From positions 1 to 52,549 of the forward strand of contig CALVTP010000002.1 of NCBI GenBank assembly GCA_944362765.1: a stretch of 52,549 nucleotides of DNA. Direction: 5' to 3'. Source of the DNA: an uncultured Clostridia bacterium (GTDB lineage: Bacteria > Bacillota > Clostridia > Christensenellales > DTU072). The notes beneath the pieces are model-generated. The model saw only the letters and a program-made list of their open reading frames with translations. It was not told where the DNA came from and searched no databases. Positions 14,716 through 24,386 of this stretch are shown here, piece after piece; position 1 is the first letter of the stretch; each line of letters begins with the position of its first letter. The translations under genes were made by a program, and so were the position numbers.

Positions 14716-15675
14716 TTATTCGTTTGAGGGAGCGTCGTCTCCCTTTTCCGGGAGCTTTTTTTCACCTTCTTCCGTCGTAATTTCAAAGGTGTCGCAAATA
14801 GCGGAAGGGGGAGTTTCTTTGGCGTATTCTTCTCCTTCGCGATCGCATCCGGCGGTTACCGAAGCCGTGACGGGAGCGTGGCGGTTATCGACGAGCTTCG
14901 GAATGAACATCTCGTTGAAGCGCGGGAATTTGTAGTAACTTAAGGTGCTGACGACGGCTATGACGACGGTGCCCGCCGTAGCTATCAGAAGGTCGTACAT
15001 CGTGTCGTACAGCCCCAGATCCATATATCCGCCTACTATCGTCACGGGATCTCCCCCGCCGTGATATATGACGGTTTGATAGATGTCATTTAGTTCGACG
15101 GCTTCGTTATGGGACTGACTCAGGAGGTAGGATTTAAAGTGGGTTACGATGCTGTCTTCCTGCATGTCGAAACCCATCGTTTCGGTGACAGTAAATTCGA
15201 AAAATTCCCACGCTACGCCGATAGTAGTCGCAAAGAAGATGCCGAACGCTAGTTTTCCGAAGAAGTTTTTGCCGGTTCCGGTATTTCCGAAGAAGACTTC
15301 GCCGAGCATAAATCCCGCCGCAAAGAACAGAACTCCGGACACGGCGTGGAGCAATCCGTCAAACCACGGCAGGATCATGTAAATGTTATAGGAAGAGCCT
15401 AAAAGTCCGCCGCAGGCGCTGAAAATTATCATCACCGTCAGGATATACCCAACCTTGAAACCGATGAGGTACTCGAAGACGAAGACGGCGGGGATGAAGA
15501 CCATGTAGACGATCGCCAAAAGCCCGTCGCGCGCGCCGAGCGTGACGAATGAGTAGATCATACACCCCACGCAAAACGCCATATAGAGGGCGCACATTAC
15601 CGCAAAAGGAATATCTTTTATACGATTTTTGAAATATTCGGAAAATTTGACTTTGCGAAGTTCTTCTGTCGGCAT
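14716..15675 (-). CDS. YjdF/DUF2238-like membrane protein (paralogue 2)
   Basis: A 319-aa protein with a GAGGAG ribosome site. It aligns along its whole length with paralogue 1: same N-terminal (V/Y)FKNRIKDIPFAVM-type start, GLLHAVSGVLFFAAGFMLGE, GVAWEFFEFTVTETMGFDMQ, and YDTMYDLLIATAGTVV. The acidic, probably disordered tail is also shared. First gene of the pair behind a consensus promoter. Function unknown; the window offers no partner gene. Confidence 0.78.
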   Translation of the reverse strand: MPTEELRKVKFSEYFKNRIKDIPFAVMCALYMAFCVGCMIYSFVTLGARDGLLAIVYMVFIPAVFVFEYLIGFKVGYILTVMIIFSACGGLLGSSYNIYMILPWFDGLLHAVSGVLFFAAGFMLGEVFFGNTGTGKNFFGKLAFGIFFATTIGVAWEFFEFTVTETMGFDMQEDSIVTHFKSYLLSQSHNEAVELNDIYQTVIYHGGGDPVTIVGGYMDLGLYDTMYDLLIATAGTVVIAVVSTLSYYKFPRFNEMFIPKLVDNRHAPVTASVTAGCDREGEEYAKETPPSAICDTFEITTEEGEKKLPEKGDDAPSNE

Positions 15676-15712
15676 TCTCGGCTCCTCAATAATGTTATTT
15701 AATATAAAAATT

Positions 15713-15741
15713 ATTATATATTAAAATCGGGGAACTGTCAA
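15713..15741 (-). promoter_or_regulatory. Promoter of the YjdF-like pair
   Basis: On the minus strand: TTGACA (15741-15736), 17-bp spacer, TATAAT (15718-15713). Both hexamers are perfect. Confidence 0.85.
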
Positions 15742-15779
15742 CAGACGTATCCGCAAAAAAGCCGATAAAAAACGGAAAA

Positions 15780-15804
15780 CATACAAAAAACGTGTTTTTG
15801 TATG
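15780..15804. terminator. AT-rich hairpin downstream of the TraX gene
   Basis: CATACAAAAA, loop ACGTG, TTTTTGTATG: a perfect 10-bp stem 40 bp past the stop codon. Possibly a terminator, though no T run follows outside the stem. Confidence 0.45.
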
Positions 15805-15843
15805 GAAAACTCCGGCAGAAACTCGAATGGCAGCGCGCCGATG

Positions 15844-16572
15844 TCAAATAACGATGTGCCCGAGGACGCCGAACTTTAAGGCTGCGATGAGGGCGAGGTG
15901 CAGCGGGTAATAGAGGTAGAAAAACCATTTGTGGAAGGGAGAGCGGGAGCCTTTCTCTCCCGTATAAAAATATAAAAGAACGGGTGCAAGAAGCAGCCCC
16001 AATGAGGTCAACACCGCCGTGAACGACTTCGTAAACAGCGAAACTATAATGTAAAGGAGGGAAATCCCCATCGAATACGCCGTACGTTTATAAGGCTCTT
16101 TCCCCGCCGCAAAGAAAACGAGGGCATAAAGCGGCGCCGTCACTCCCCAATCGCAGAAGCAGCTTGCGGCAATCGGAATGAGGGCGGCACAAAGCCCCAA
16201 AACCTTATTTTTTATTTTGTCGTAGAGGTTGACGGCGAGGAGTGCAAACACTAACGTGAATAAAAAGTTGAAGTCCTCATAATAAAAATAGCTGCGGTGT
16301 ACCGTCAGCGAATAGGGGACGACGGAAATTACGGCGAACAGAAGAAGCCTCAGGTAGTACTTCGGGAGACTTTTTGTGTAGCGGTAACCTTCCGCCAGCA
16401 TGCAGCACATTATCGGCATGGTGAGTTTTCCGATTATTCTCATCGGAATGTACGCCGCAGGTACTCCCCCGAGGAGAGCCAAAGCGACATGGTCGACGGT
16501 CATTGCCAGGGCGGCGATGTACTTTAAGGCGTTGCCGTCCAAACCTCTTTTTTTGTCGACGCAATCTACCAT
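15844..16572 (-). CDS. TraX-family membrane protein
   Basis: A 242-aa protein with about seven to eight membrane segments. It opens with the TraX-family signature LDGNALKYIAALAMTVDHV (11-29) followed by RIIGKLTMPIMCCMLAEGY, and ends with the FYLYYPLHLALIA segment. F-plasmid TraX acetylates pilin, and the family is related to membrane acyltransferases; chromosomal clostridial members have no known substrate. No conjugation genes are nearby. The start overlaps the upstream small gene by 7 nt, so the pair is co-transcribed and translationally coupled. Confidence 0.87.
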   Translation of the reverse strand: MVDCVDKKRGLDGNALKYIAALAMTVDHVALALLGGVPAAYIPMRIIGKLTMPIMCCMLAEGYRYTKSLPKYYLRLLLFAVISVVPYSLTVHRSYFYYEDFNFLFTLVFALLAVNLYDKIKNKVLGLCAALIPIAASCFCDWGVTAPLYALVFFAAGKEPYKRTAYSMGISLLYIIVSLFTKSFTAVLTSLGLLLAPVLLYFYTGEKGSRSPFHKWFFYLYYPLHLALIAALKFGVLGHIVI

Positions 16573-16739
16573 TCCTTGTTGCGGTCGTGCTTTATGTCGT
16601 CGTAGAACTCGAAATACTTACGCTTTTCCTGTTCGCGCTTGATTTTAAGCGCCCGCTTTTTGGCTTCCTCGGCGCGTTTTTTGGCTTCTTCGCTCTTTGC
16701 GGCGGAGTTTTCCGTTATTTTATTCGTGGTATCGCTCAT
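16566..16739 (-). CDS. Small charged coiled-coil protein
   Basis: A 57-aa protein starting at the ATG of MSDTTNKITENSAA. The frame is open 12 codons upstream, but this start sits exactly at the expected transcription start. The middle is a run of Lys/Glu/Ala heptads (SEEAKKRAEEAKKRALKIKR) predicted to form one helix, followed by an aromatic tail KYFEFYDDIKHD. No family recognised. It overlaps the TraX gene by 7 nt, so it may assist or regulate it. No ribosome site is visible. Confidence 0.7.
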   Translation of the reverse strand: MSDTTNKITENSAAKSEEAKKRAEEAKKRALKIKREQEKRKYFEFYDDIKHDRNKEW

Positions 16740-16745
16740 ATTGAA

Positions 16746-16774
16746 ATGATACCATAAAACCGCACGTTCGTCCA
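16746..16774 (-). promoter_or_regulatory. Promoter giving a leaderless start
   Basis: On the minus strand: TGGACG (16774-16769), 17-bp spacer, TATCAT (16751-16746), then 6 nt and the ATG at 16739. The expected +1 is the A of the start codon. Confidence 0.6.
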
Positions 16775-16821
16775 TGAAAGAAGAAAATATTTTTGTTCCC
16801 TCCGGGAAAGCAAAATTAAAC

Positions 16822-16850
16822 TTGTCTGAAAAGCCTTTTGGTTGTATAAT
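16822..16850 (+). promoter_or_regulatory. Promoter giving a leaderless start (lipoprotein-addBA)
   Basis: TTGTCT (16822-16827), 17-bp spacer, TATAAT (16845-16850), then 6 nt and the GTG at 16857. No ribosome site fits between. Confidence 0.65.
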
Positions 16851-16856
16851 GAAGTT

Positions 16857-17777
16857 GTGAAAAAAGGCTTTTTGGCGGGCGTTGCGCTCGCGTTGATCTT
16901 AATAGCGACCGCCGCGGCGCTCTTCGGCTGCGTCGATGACAACACCGGAGATGTGCCTTCGGAGCCCGTTACTCCCGTCACCAAACCCGCGTTCCCCTTC
17001 GAAATAGTAGAAGAAAACGGTAGAAGGTACGTCTATCTCGGACAAGTCTATTCGGAATTTGTAGGTCAGGACGTCAACAGGGTGCTCGAGAACCTGTATG
17101 CGGCGGGTCTGATAGAAGGCAGCGACGGCATTTACGACTACGCCGGCGAGAAGTATTTACGGGTCGAAATCGGCAAAGAGTGCGCAGGACGTACCGTCGA
17201 CGGCGTGACGTTCAAGGAAGGCGACGTCGCGTTTTTTAAAAAGGCCCCGATGCGTTTCAGAGTGGCTTCGGAAACCGAAACCGAAGTCGTATTGCTTTCC
17301 GACACGATTTACGAATATCGTTATTTTAAAATTCCGGGAAGCCAAAATCCGTCCAACGGTAACCCAAACAATCAAAAACCGATATCGGATTACAGCGCCT
17401 CGGACCTCAGGGAATACCTTGAAGGGGAGTATTTAAGCGCGCTTTTCGACGAGGAGGAACGGAGTCATATAACCGCCGTTTCCGTTCCTACTGAAGCCGA
17501 GGCAAAAAGCTGCTTGACGGTATACGGCGAAAATCCGCTGCAATTTGCCACCTGTCCCGCAAGCGATCTCGTCGCCCTCACCGAAGGAAGCGCCGATGCA
17601 CACACCGAGCTGGGCACGGTCGCTTCCTGGTGGCTTCTCGGGGAAAGCCGCGAAGGGGAAACGGGGGTCGTCGACAAGGACGGGTATGCCGATTCGGTGA
17701 CGGTCTATTCCCGTCAGGGTGTGAGGACTCTTCTCACCGTCGCAAAAGTGGGAGGGGGAGCGGAACAGAATGCTTAA
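16857..17777 (+). CDS. Lipoprotein of unknown function upstream of addB
   Basis: A 306-aa protein. GTG 16857 is chosen because it gives a short lipoprotein signal peptide (KKGFLAGVALALILIATAAA, lipobox LFGC, C25). The earlier TTG at 16842 would lie upstream of the expected transcription start. The mature part has a Pro/Thr/Glu linker, then a region with YVYLGQVYSEFVGQDV and FKKAPMRFRVASETETEVVL resembling the outer-layer DUF6273-like beta domains of clostridial surface proteins, though I cannot confirm this. The 3' end overlaps addB by 8 nt, an odd operon partner for a recombination nuclease. Confidence 0.82.
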   Translation: MKKGFLAGVALALILIATAAALFGCVDDNTGDVPSEPVTPVTKPAFPFEIVEENGRRYVYLGQVYSEFVGQDVNRVLENLYAAGLIEGSDGIYDYAGEKYLRVEIGKECAGRTVDGVTFKEGDVAFFKKAPMRFRVASETETEVVLLSDTIYEYRYFKIPGSQNPSNGNPNNQKPISDYSASDLREYLEGEYLSALFDEEERSHITAVSVPTEAEAKSCLTVYGENPLQFATCPASDLVALTEGSADAHTELGTVASWWLLGESREGETGVVDKDGYADSVTVYSRQGVRTLLTVAKVGGGAEQNA

Positions 17778-20700
17778 CGTCATTTTTTCGAACACCTCTT
17801 CCGGCGCCGAGCAGGCGATTTTTTCGATTCTGGGGCAAGTTCCGGGGCGGAAAATCCTTCTCGTCCCCGACTCTTACACGCTGGGGATGGAAAAAGCCGT
17901 CATGGAGCACATCGGACCGAACGCCACATTCGACATCGAAGTGACCGGTTTTTCGAGGCTGGCTTCGAAAGAGACGGGCACCGGCATTTTAAGCAAAGAA
18001 GGCGGCGTTCTGATAATGAAACGGGCGATAGACGGCTCACGGAAGGAGTTAAGGCACTATTCCGGGGTCGCGGGCGTGCAGGGCTTTGCCAACGAAATGT
18101 TTGCCGTCGTCACGTCGATGAGGCTGAACGGCATAACTCCGGAGCGTCTCCGAGAAGCCGCCGGCGAGATGGACGAGTGCGCAACGCTCAGGAAAAACCG
18201 TGACATCGCGATTTTATACGAAAGATATCTGGAAGAACTGAAAAAGGAGGGGTTTGACGGCACTTCGCGTGCGGAGCGCTTCGCAGGGGAGATAGCTTCC
18301 AACGCTGCCTTGAAGGGGGTAAACGTTTTTGCCGTCGGTTTTGATTCGCTTTCCGCGATACAGATAAAAATTTTGACTGAATTGGCGCTTGTAGGGAATG
18401 TGACGGCGGCGCTTCCGAACGGCTACGGACAGCCGAATGCCGAGCTCTATCCCGCCGAATCGGTGCGAAGACTGCTCACTTATGCGAGGGATCGCGGCGT
18501 CGTCATCACCAAACCCGTCCGGCACAGGGAAGCGCTGAAAGAGCCCTTCCGAACCCTTCACGCGAACATTTTTTCGGGCTCCGACAAGAAGGTGAAAAAC
18601 GACGGGAGCGTGGTACTGTTCGGGGAAGCGAATATCTTTGAGGAGTTCAACGCCGTAGCCCGCGAGATAGTGCGCCTGGTGCGCCGCGAGGGGCTGAGGT
18701 TCAAAGACATCACCGTCGTCAATGCCGCGCCGGAGAACGGAAAGGAGCTTGACGAGGTCTTCACCCGTTATGAAATTCCCCACTACATTGACCTTCGCTA
18801 TCCGTTAAAGGACACCGTTCCGGTTAAATACATCGTGGCGGCGACCGACGTCGCCCGCTTTAATTTCCGCCGCGACAAGCTGATGAGGCTATTGAAGTCG
18901 CCGCTCTTCGATTGGAACGAGGAAGAAAAGTTTCGCTTTGAAAACTACGCTCTGAAATTTAATCTCGATTACAATGACTTTACCGAGCCGCTTAAAGAGG
19001 AAGGCGCCGCTTTCGAGGAGCTGAGGCAGGCGCTTTACGCCGCCGTGGAGCCCTTCCTTTCCCGCAAAAAAACGATCGGATACGCCGAAACGGTCATTTC
19101 CGTCGTCCGTTCGGAAGAGTTCACGCGTCTCACCGAAGCCGCCGTCGACGGCATAGACGACAACTTAAAAGCCGCAAACCTGAGGGCGGGAGAGCGAATA
19201 ACGGCGCTGATGGAGGAATATATCCGCCTTTCGGGGGAGAACGAAGAAGGGTTGGAGGAGTTCCGTTCGGCGTTCGATGCAGCCGTCGCAGGCGAGGAGT
19301 TGGCGTTGATACCGCGCTCCGTCGATTGCGTATTCGTAGGGGAGCTCCGCTCCGGCTATATATATGGTACGCGCGCGTTATTTATAATAGGTGCCACACA
19401 GAATGCCCTCCCCGCAAAGCACGACTTCCGCTCGATTATCTCCGCGGCGGACGCCATGAGGCTGGAAGAAGCCGGAGTCAAATTGTACCCCACCCCTTAC
19501 GACAGCATGAGGGAGGAGCAGTTTGCGATAACCGATCTTTTATCCGGAACGGAGCGGCTCTACGTCGGATACCCGATGAGCTCGGACGAAGGAGCCTTGC
19601 GCCCATCGTCGGTGATAACGGAGCTTTCGGAAAGGACTTCTACTCCCGTTATAAAATTGTCCGACAGGTTTTCGCCGGAGCACCTGGACACGGCGGAATC
19701 GGTGGAAGACTTTATTTCAAGTCCCCAAAACGCCATTTTCGGATACCTTATGTATAAAGATAAGTTCCGGAAAGGGGTGCGTGCCGCGATAGAAAAGGCG
19801 ATAGAGGGGGCGGGGCTCGATTATAAATGCGCCGGGGGCGGGGCTCCCGAGAGGGTGCCGATGGAGCTTCCCGTCGAGGACGGCGCCCGTATTTCCTCGG
19901 TATCTAGGATAGAGTGCTTTTATAACTGTCCGTACCGTTATTTTCTCCGTTACGGTCTGGAGTTGAAGGAGAGGGAGGAGGGAAAACTCCGCCCTCCGGA
20001 TATAGGCATTCTGTCGCATAAGGCGGCGGAGATCTATTTCGGGCGCTTTTTGAGGAAGGTGCATACCACTCCCGCCGAAGTATTGGAGGCGGCGCGCGAA
20101 GAGGCGGCGGAGGAGGTCGTTTCGAGCTACCGCGGCAGGGGCGATCTTTCAAAGGCGTCCATGAGGAGTCTGAAGCGTTCGCTTGTCTACTCCCTCGAAA
20201 AACTGACCGAAAACATTTTATGCGGCGACTTCGAGCCGACGGCGGTGGAATATGCCTTCGGTTTCGGCTACGCGCCCGCGATGAAGATAGACTCCGCCCG
20301 GGTGGCGCTTCGCGGTAAGATAGACAGAATCGATTCGGACGCCGAAAGGACGGCGGTCATCGATTACAAGACGGGTTCCGACAAGCTCGAAATGCGCGAC
20401 ATTTATTACGGCAGGAAGTTGCAGTCGGCGATATACTTAAAACATGCCGCGGAGAGGACGGGCAGGAAAGCGGCGGGCGCTTTTTACGCGCCGTTGAAGG
20501 CAAAGTACTCAAAAAGCGGACAGAAGTATCGCTATGACGGTTTTGTGCGGGGCGATCTCGAAACGCTTTTCGCTCTCGACTCCTCTCTTGAAGAGGGGTT
20601 GTCCGGGACGACCCGTTCCGACGTCGTCCCTGCTTCCGTTACCGTAAAAGAGGGCGAAATCAGGGCGATTGCTCAAAGCAACGTCCTTTCCGATAAAGAG

Positions 20701-20904
20701 TTGCAGGAGACGCTTGACTATGCCGCCGGGATGGCGGCGGAAGCCGTCAGGGAGATCGAAGACGGCGTCAACGGCAGAGAGCCGCTGAAAGGTGAGTGCG
20801 AGCGCTGCAGCTACAAGGAAGTGTGCGCAGGAAGGCTGGACAGGGAAAGAGCCTTATTTACCAAGCCCGCACCCTATTCGCCGCGCAGGAAGGAGGGGGA
20901 GTGA
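17770..20904 (+). CDS. addB: ATP-dependent helicase/nuclease subunit AddB
   Basis: A 1044-aa protein, somewhat shorter than B. subtilis AddB. With AddA it processes double-strand breaks to Chi-like sites for RecA loading. The C-terminal RecB-type nuclease has VIDYKTG (D865, K867). The four cysteines of the family's [4Fe-4S] staple are present: C720 (NCPYRYFLRY) and C1010, C1013, C1019 (CERCSYKEVC). The N-terminus reads IFSNTSSGAEQAIFSI where AddB normally has a Walker A GRSGSGKT, so ATP binding is probably lost. This is compatible with AddB being a non-translocating partner. The ATGA junction couples it to addA. Confidence 0.95.
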   Translation: MLNVIFSNTSSGAEQAIFSILGQVPGRKILLVPDSYTLGMEKAVMEHIGPNATFDIEVTGFSRLASKETGTGILSKEGGVLIMKRAIDGSRKELRHYSGVAGVQGFANEMFAVVTSMRLNGITPERLREAAGEMDECATLRKNRDIAILYERYLEELKKEGFDGTSRAERFAGEIASNAALKGVNVFAVGFDSLSAIQIKILTELALVGNVTAALPNGYGQPNAELYPAESVRRLLTYARDRGVVITKPVRHREALKEPFRTLHANIFSGSDKKVKNDGSVVLFGEANIFEEFNAVAREIVRLVRREGLRFKDITVVNAAPENGKELDEVFTRYEIPHYIDLRYPLKDTVPVKYIVAATDVARFNFRRDKLMRLLKSPLFDWNEEEKFRFENYALKFNLDYNDFTEPLKEEGAAFEELRQALYAAVEPFLSRKKTIGYAETVISVVRSEEFTRLTEAAVDGIDDNLKAANLRAGERITALMEEYIRLSGENEEGLEEFRSAFDAAVAGEELALIPRSVDCVFVGELRSGYIYGTRALFIIGATQNALPAKHDFRSIISAADAMRLEEAGVKLYPTPYDSMREEQFAITDLLSGTERLYVGYPMSSDEGALRPSSVITELSERTSTPVIKLSDRFSPEHLDTAESVEDFISSPQNAIFGYLMYKDKFRKGVRAAIEKAIEGAGLDYKCAGGGAPERVPMELPVEDGARISSVSRIECFYNCPYRYFLRYGLELKEREEGKLRPPDIGILSHKAAEIYFGRFLRKVHTTPAEVLEAAREEAAEEVVSSYRGRGDLSKASMRSLKRSLVYSLEKLTENILCGDFEPTAVEYAFGFGYAPAMKIDSARVALRGKIDRIDSDAERTAVIDYKTGSDKLEMRDIYYGRKLQSAIYLKHAAERTGRKAAGAFYAPLKAKYSKSGQKYRYDGFVRGDLETLFALDSSLEEGLSGTTRSDVVPASVTVKEGEIRAIAQSNVLSDKELQETLDYAAGMAAEAVREIEDGVNGREPLKGECERCSYKEVCAGRLDRERALFTKPAPYSPRRKEGE

Positions 20905-23900
20905 TGGAACTCGATTGGAAACGGAGCGGGCAGGACAAAGCGCTTGAATTTACCGACGGCAACATGCTTGTTTCGGCGTCTGCCGGTTCCGGCAAGACAA
21001 CGGTCATGGTCGAAAAGATAAGGCGGTACCTCACCCGCGGCGGGTCGCTGAAGCGGCTGGTGGTCGTCACCTTTACCCGCGCTTCGGCGGAGGATATGAA
21101 GGAGAAGATAGAGCTTGAACTGAAAGAGCTCATCCGCCGCACCGGGGATGAAAGGTACAAAGCCGAATTGAGGGCGCTGCCGATTGCATATATCGGCACC
21201 GTCGACTCCCTTTGCTCTGCCGTTTATAAAAAATATTTCGAGGAAGCGGGCGGACCGCCTTCCTTCAAAATGCTGGAGGAGGACGAAAAAGAGGAACTGC
21301 TGAGGGAGGCGTCCGACGCCGTCCTCCAAGAAAAGCTTGCCTCGGGCGACGCCGCTTTCGAGCGTTTTATCCACTATTATGCGGGGCTCGACCCCTCGGC
21401 GGGATTTTACTCCACCGTCAGGACGGTTTTCGACTACCTCGATACCCGCCGTGACCCGGGGGAATTTTTCGGGACGGCTTTAAAAAACGCCGCTCTCCCA
21501 TTTGACGAGCGCCCCGCCGTACGCTACCTTGTCGACGCCTTCCGGGGAAAACTCCAAGCTCTCCTCGGCGAAATCGGCTATTGGTATCACAGGACGGAAC
21601 TCTGCCCGCCGAAACGCACGGAAGCGCTGAAAAGCTTGTTGAGCGGATTGGAAACGACGTTGGCGCCGCTCGCCGGCTCAGGCGTCAGGGAGCTTTTTGA
21701 ACGGCTTGAAGGGGTTGATTTACCGAGGAAGCCTTCCGTACATGCAAGTTATAAAGGGGAGGAACGCGCTCATTTCGAAGCCGTGGCAGGCTACATAGAC
21801 AGAGTTAATTCTGCCGTTAAGGACGCCAAAACGCTGTTTACGGACTACGAAACGTCAAAATCCGATGATGACGCCGTCGAAAAAGACGCGCGTACGGTAT
21901 TGGAATCGGTAAAGAGTGTAGCCGAGGTTTACTACGAACTGAAGCTGAAAGAGGGTGCTTTCGACTTTTCCGACGTCGAGCGTCTGGCGTTGAAAATTCT
22001 TTCCGACCCCGTAAGGGCGAAGGAGTTCAGAGAGGAGATAGACTACATTTTCTTTGACGAGTATCAGGACGTCAATCCCCTTCAGGAAGCCATCATCGCG
22101 GCTATATCGAGGGACAACGTCTTTATGGTGGGCGACGTCAAACAGTCCGTTTACCGCTTCCGCCACGCCGAACCGAAACTGTTTTTGAAGCGCTACGGAG
22201 AATATGCCGACGGAAAAAAGGGGAAGAACGTGCCGCTCAACATGAATTTCAGATCGGCGCAGCCCATTCTCGATTTTTCGGACAGACTCTTTTCAAAGAT
22301 AATGACGCCCGCGTTCGGCGGGGTCGACTACGACTCCGAGGCGCGTTTCAACGAAGCGGGGCTGGACATTCCGCCGCTGTCGTTTCGTTCGGTCGCCGTC
22401 AGGCTTTTCGACAAACCCGCCTCCGAAGAGAAAGAATTCCCGCCGTTTTATACCGTCGCCGAGGGCGAAAGCGCTTCGGAAGAGGCGGATCCCGAAGCCG
22501 AATTCGTGGCAGACGACATCCTCGGTTCCGTCGGCAGAGAGGAAATCCCATGCAAAGGCGGTTTCAGAAAGCTCTGTTTTTCGGATATAGCCGTGCTTGT
22601 CAGGGACAAAAACGTGGCGGCGCGCTTTGCAAAAGAATTCGACAAGAGGGGAGTTCCGTACGACTCCGAGTCCGCAGCGCTTGCCGATACCGGGGACGTC
22701 GAGCAGCTGACGGCGTTTTTGAAAATCATCGACAACCCCTTTCAGGACTATCCGCTGGCGGCGGCAATGACTTCGACGGGCGGCGGCTTCACGGAGTCGG
22801 AACTGTACGAACTCGCCCGCACCGGCGAAGGGGAATTTTTCTACGAGCGCGCTCTTTCGGCAAAGGCGTCCCCCGTCAAGGAAAAATTCGACAATTTCAT
22901 GAATGAGATAGCCCGGTACAGGAAGCTTTCACACGCCGCCTCGGTACCCGCGCTTATAAACGCCATCGCTTCCGAACGCGGTTTTATCCGTGCAATGGCG
23001 TCTTCCCCGAAGCGCCTTCAATTCTACAACTCCTTTTTGAAGCATATTTCTCTGCGGGAGTATGCAGCCGACCTCGGGCGGTTTTTAAAGCGCGTCGGTG
23101 AGGGCTCCGTGTTCCCGGGAGGCTCCGCTACGGGTACCGGCGTCAACATTCTCACCATTCATAAGTCCAAGGGACTGGAGTTTCCTTCCGTATACGTCAC
23201 CGCCGTCGATAAAAATTTCAAATTCAACGAACGGAGAGCCGCCGTCGTGCCGGACGGTGAACTTGGGCTGGGGCTTAAAGTCTTCGACGACGAACTGCGG
23301 ACGGCTGCACGCACGCTGAGCGGCATAGCCATAGAACGGAAGACGACGTTTGAAAGCAAACAGGAGGAAGCCCGCCTCGCCTACGTCGCCGTGACCAGAG
23401 CGAGATACCGACTCCGCGTGACCGGCTATAACAAAAAAGATTTTAAAACTTACCCCGAGGAGGCGACCTCCGTTCTGGACTGGCTGAAACAGGCTGCGGA
23501 AGAGGACGCGGTGCTTAACGGGCTTATCGAAAGCGGAGTATACGAAAGCCGACCGACGACCGGGACAGAGTCCGGCGACGAAAAAGAGGCTTCCTCCGAA
23601 CCCGTCGTCACTTTCTTCGAATATCCCTATGCCTCAGCGACGAAAGTAGCCAATAAATATACCGTCACCGCTTTAAATGCCGCCGACGAGTCGGAGCGGG
23701 ATGAACTTGAATGTCAGCATACTCCGAGTTTGGATACCCAAGACGCCGAAAAAGGTATCCTCTACCATAAAATTATGGAAAAAGTCGACCTCACCTCGGA
23801 TAGTGAAGAGGCGGCTTGTCGGGAGCTTGAACGGCTGAAAGCGGAGGGAATAGACACTTTGGATATGACCGCGAAGGCGCTTTCGGAGATACTCTCTTTA

Positions 23901-24215
23901 CCGGTGTTCGACGGCATAGAAGGCGCCGAGGTGCTGAGAGAAAAACCGTTTATTTACTCGCTGCCCGCCCGGAAGGTGCTGGAAACAGACTGTTCCGACA
24001 ACATACTGGTGCAGGGGGTAATAGACCTTGCAATTCTGGGGAAGGAAACGGTTTTGGTCGATTACAAGGTGTCCGGCGCCTCCGAAAAGACGCTGAAAGC
24101 GAGGTACGCCAAGCAGATGGAACTCTATTCGGAGGCGCTTTACGAGGCGACGGGGCGGTATCCCGACAGGCGTTATATCGTGCTTCTTAACCGCAAAAGG
24201 GCGATAGAGATGTGA
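20904..24215 (+). CDS. addA: ATP-dependent helicase/nuclease subunit AddA
   Basis: A 1103-aa UvrD-like superfamily 1 helicase fused to a RecB-type nuclease. Walker A ASAGSGKTT (K31), Walker B FFDEYQDVN (about 384-392), QxxYRFR in KQSVYRFRHAEP, motif V/VI TIHKSKGLEF and YVAVTRAR, then the nuclease with GILYHKIME and VLVDYKVSG (D1053, K1055). The frame is open 36 codons upstream, but ATG 20904 overlaps the addB stop and has an AGGAGGGGG site. Motor and 3'-strand nuclease of AddAB; acts on chromosomal DNA ends. Confidence 0.96.
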   Translation: MELDWKRSGQDKALEFTDGNMLVSASAGSGKTTVMVEKIRRYLTRGGSLKRLVVVTFTRASAEDMKEKIELELKELIRRTGDERYKAELRALPIAYIGTVDSLCSAVYKKYFEEAGGPPSFKMLEEDEKEELLREASDAVLQEKLASGDAAFERFIHYYAGLDPSAGFYSTVRTVFDYLDTRRDPGEFFGTALKNAALPFDERPAVRYLVDAFRGKLQALLGEIGYWYHRTELCPPKRTEALKSLLSGLETTLAPLAGSGVRELFERLEGVDLPRKPSVHASYKGEERAHFEAVAGYIDRVNSAVKDAKTLFTDYETSKSDDDAVEKDARTVLESVKSVAEVYYELKLKEGAFDFSDVERLALKILSDPVRAKEFREEIDYIFFDEYQDVNPLQEAIIAAISRDNVFMVGDVKQSVYRFRHAEPKLFLKRYGEYADGKKGKNVPLNMNFRSAQPILDFSDRLFSKIMTPAFGGVDYDSEARFNEAGLDIPPLSFRSVAVRLFDKPASEEKEFPPFYTVAEGESASEEADPEAEFVADDILGSVGREEIPCKGGFRKLCFSDIAVLVRDKNVAARFAKEFDKRGVPYDSESAALADTGDVEQLTAFLKIIDNPFQDYPLAAAMTSTGGGFTESELYELARTGEGEFFYERALSAKASPVKEKFDNFMNEIARYRKLSHAASVPALINAIASERGFIRAMASSPKRLQFYNSFLKHISLREYAADLGRFLKRVGEGSVFPGGSATGTGVNILTIHKSKGLEFPSVYVTAVDKNFKFNERRAAVVPDGELGLGLKVFDDELRTAARTLSGIAIERKTTFESKQEEARLAYVAVTRARYRLRVTGYNKKDFKTYPEEATSVLDWLKQAAEEDAVLNGLIESGVYESRPTTGTESGDEKEASSEPVVTFFEYPYASATKVANKYTVTALNAADESERDELECQHTPSLDTQDAEKGILYHKIMEKVDLTSDSEEAACRELERLKAEGIDTLDMTAKALSEILSLPVFDGIEGAEVLREKPFIYSLPARKVLETDCSDNILVQGVIDLAILGKETVLVDYKVSGASEKTLKARYAKQMELYSEALYEATGRYPDRRYIVLLNRKRAIEM

Positions 24216-24386
24216 CGGCGATTTCCGGAACGGCTTCCGGAGAATATAAACCGAAAAAATCAAAAAACCGCTGTGAAACGCGCTTTTTCGACATAAAAAT
24301 TTTTATTTCGCACGCGCGACAGGCGACTGCGCGGGGTGCGCAAGCACTATGCAAATAATATATAATATAAAAAATTAAAAAAGGGG

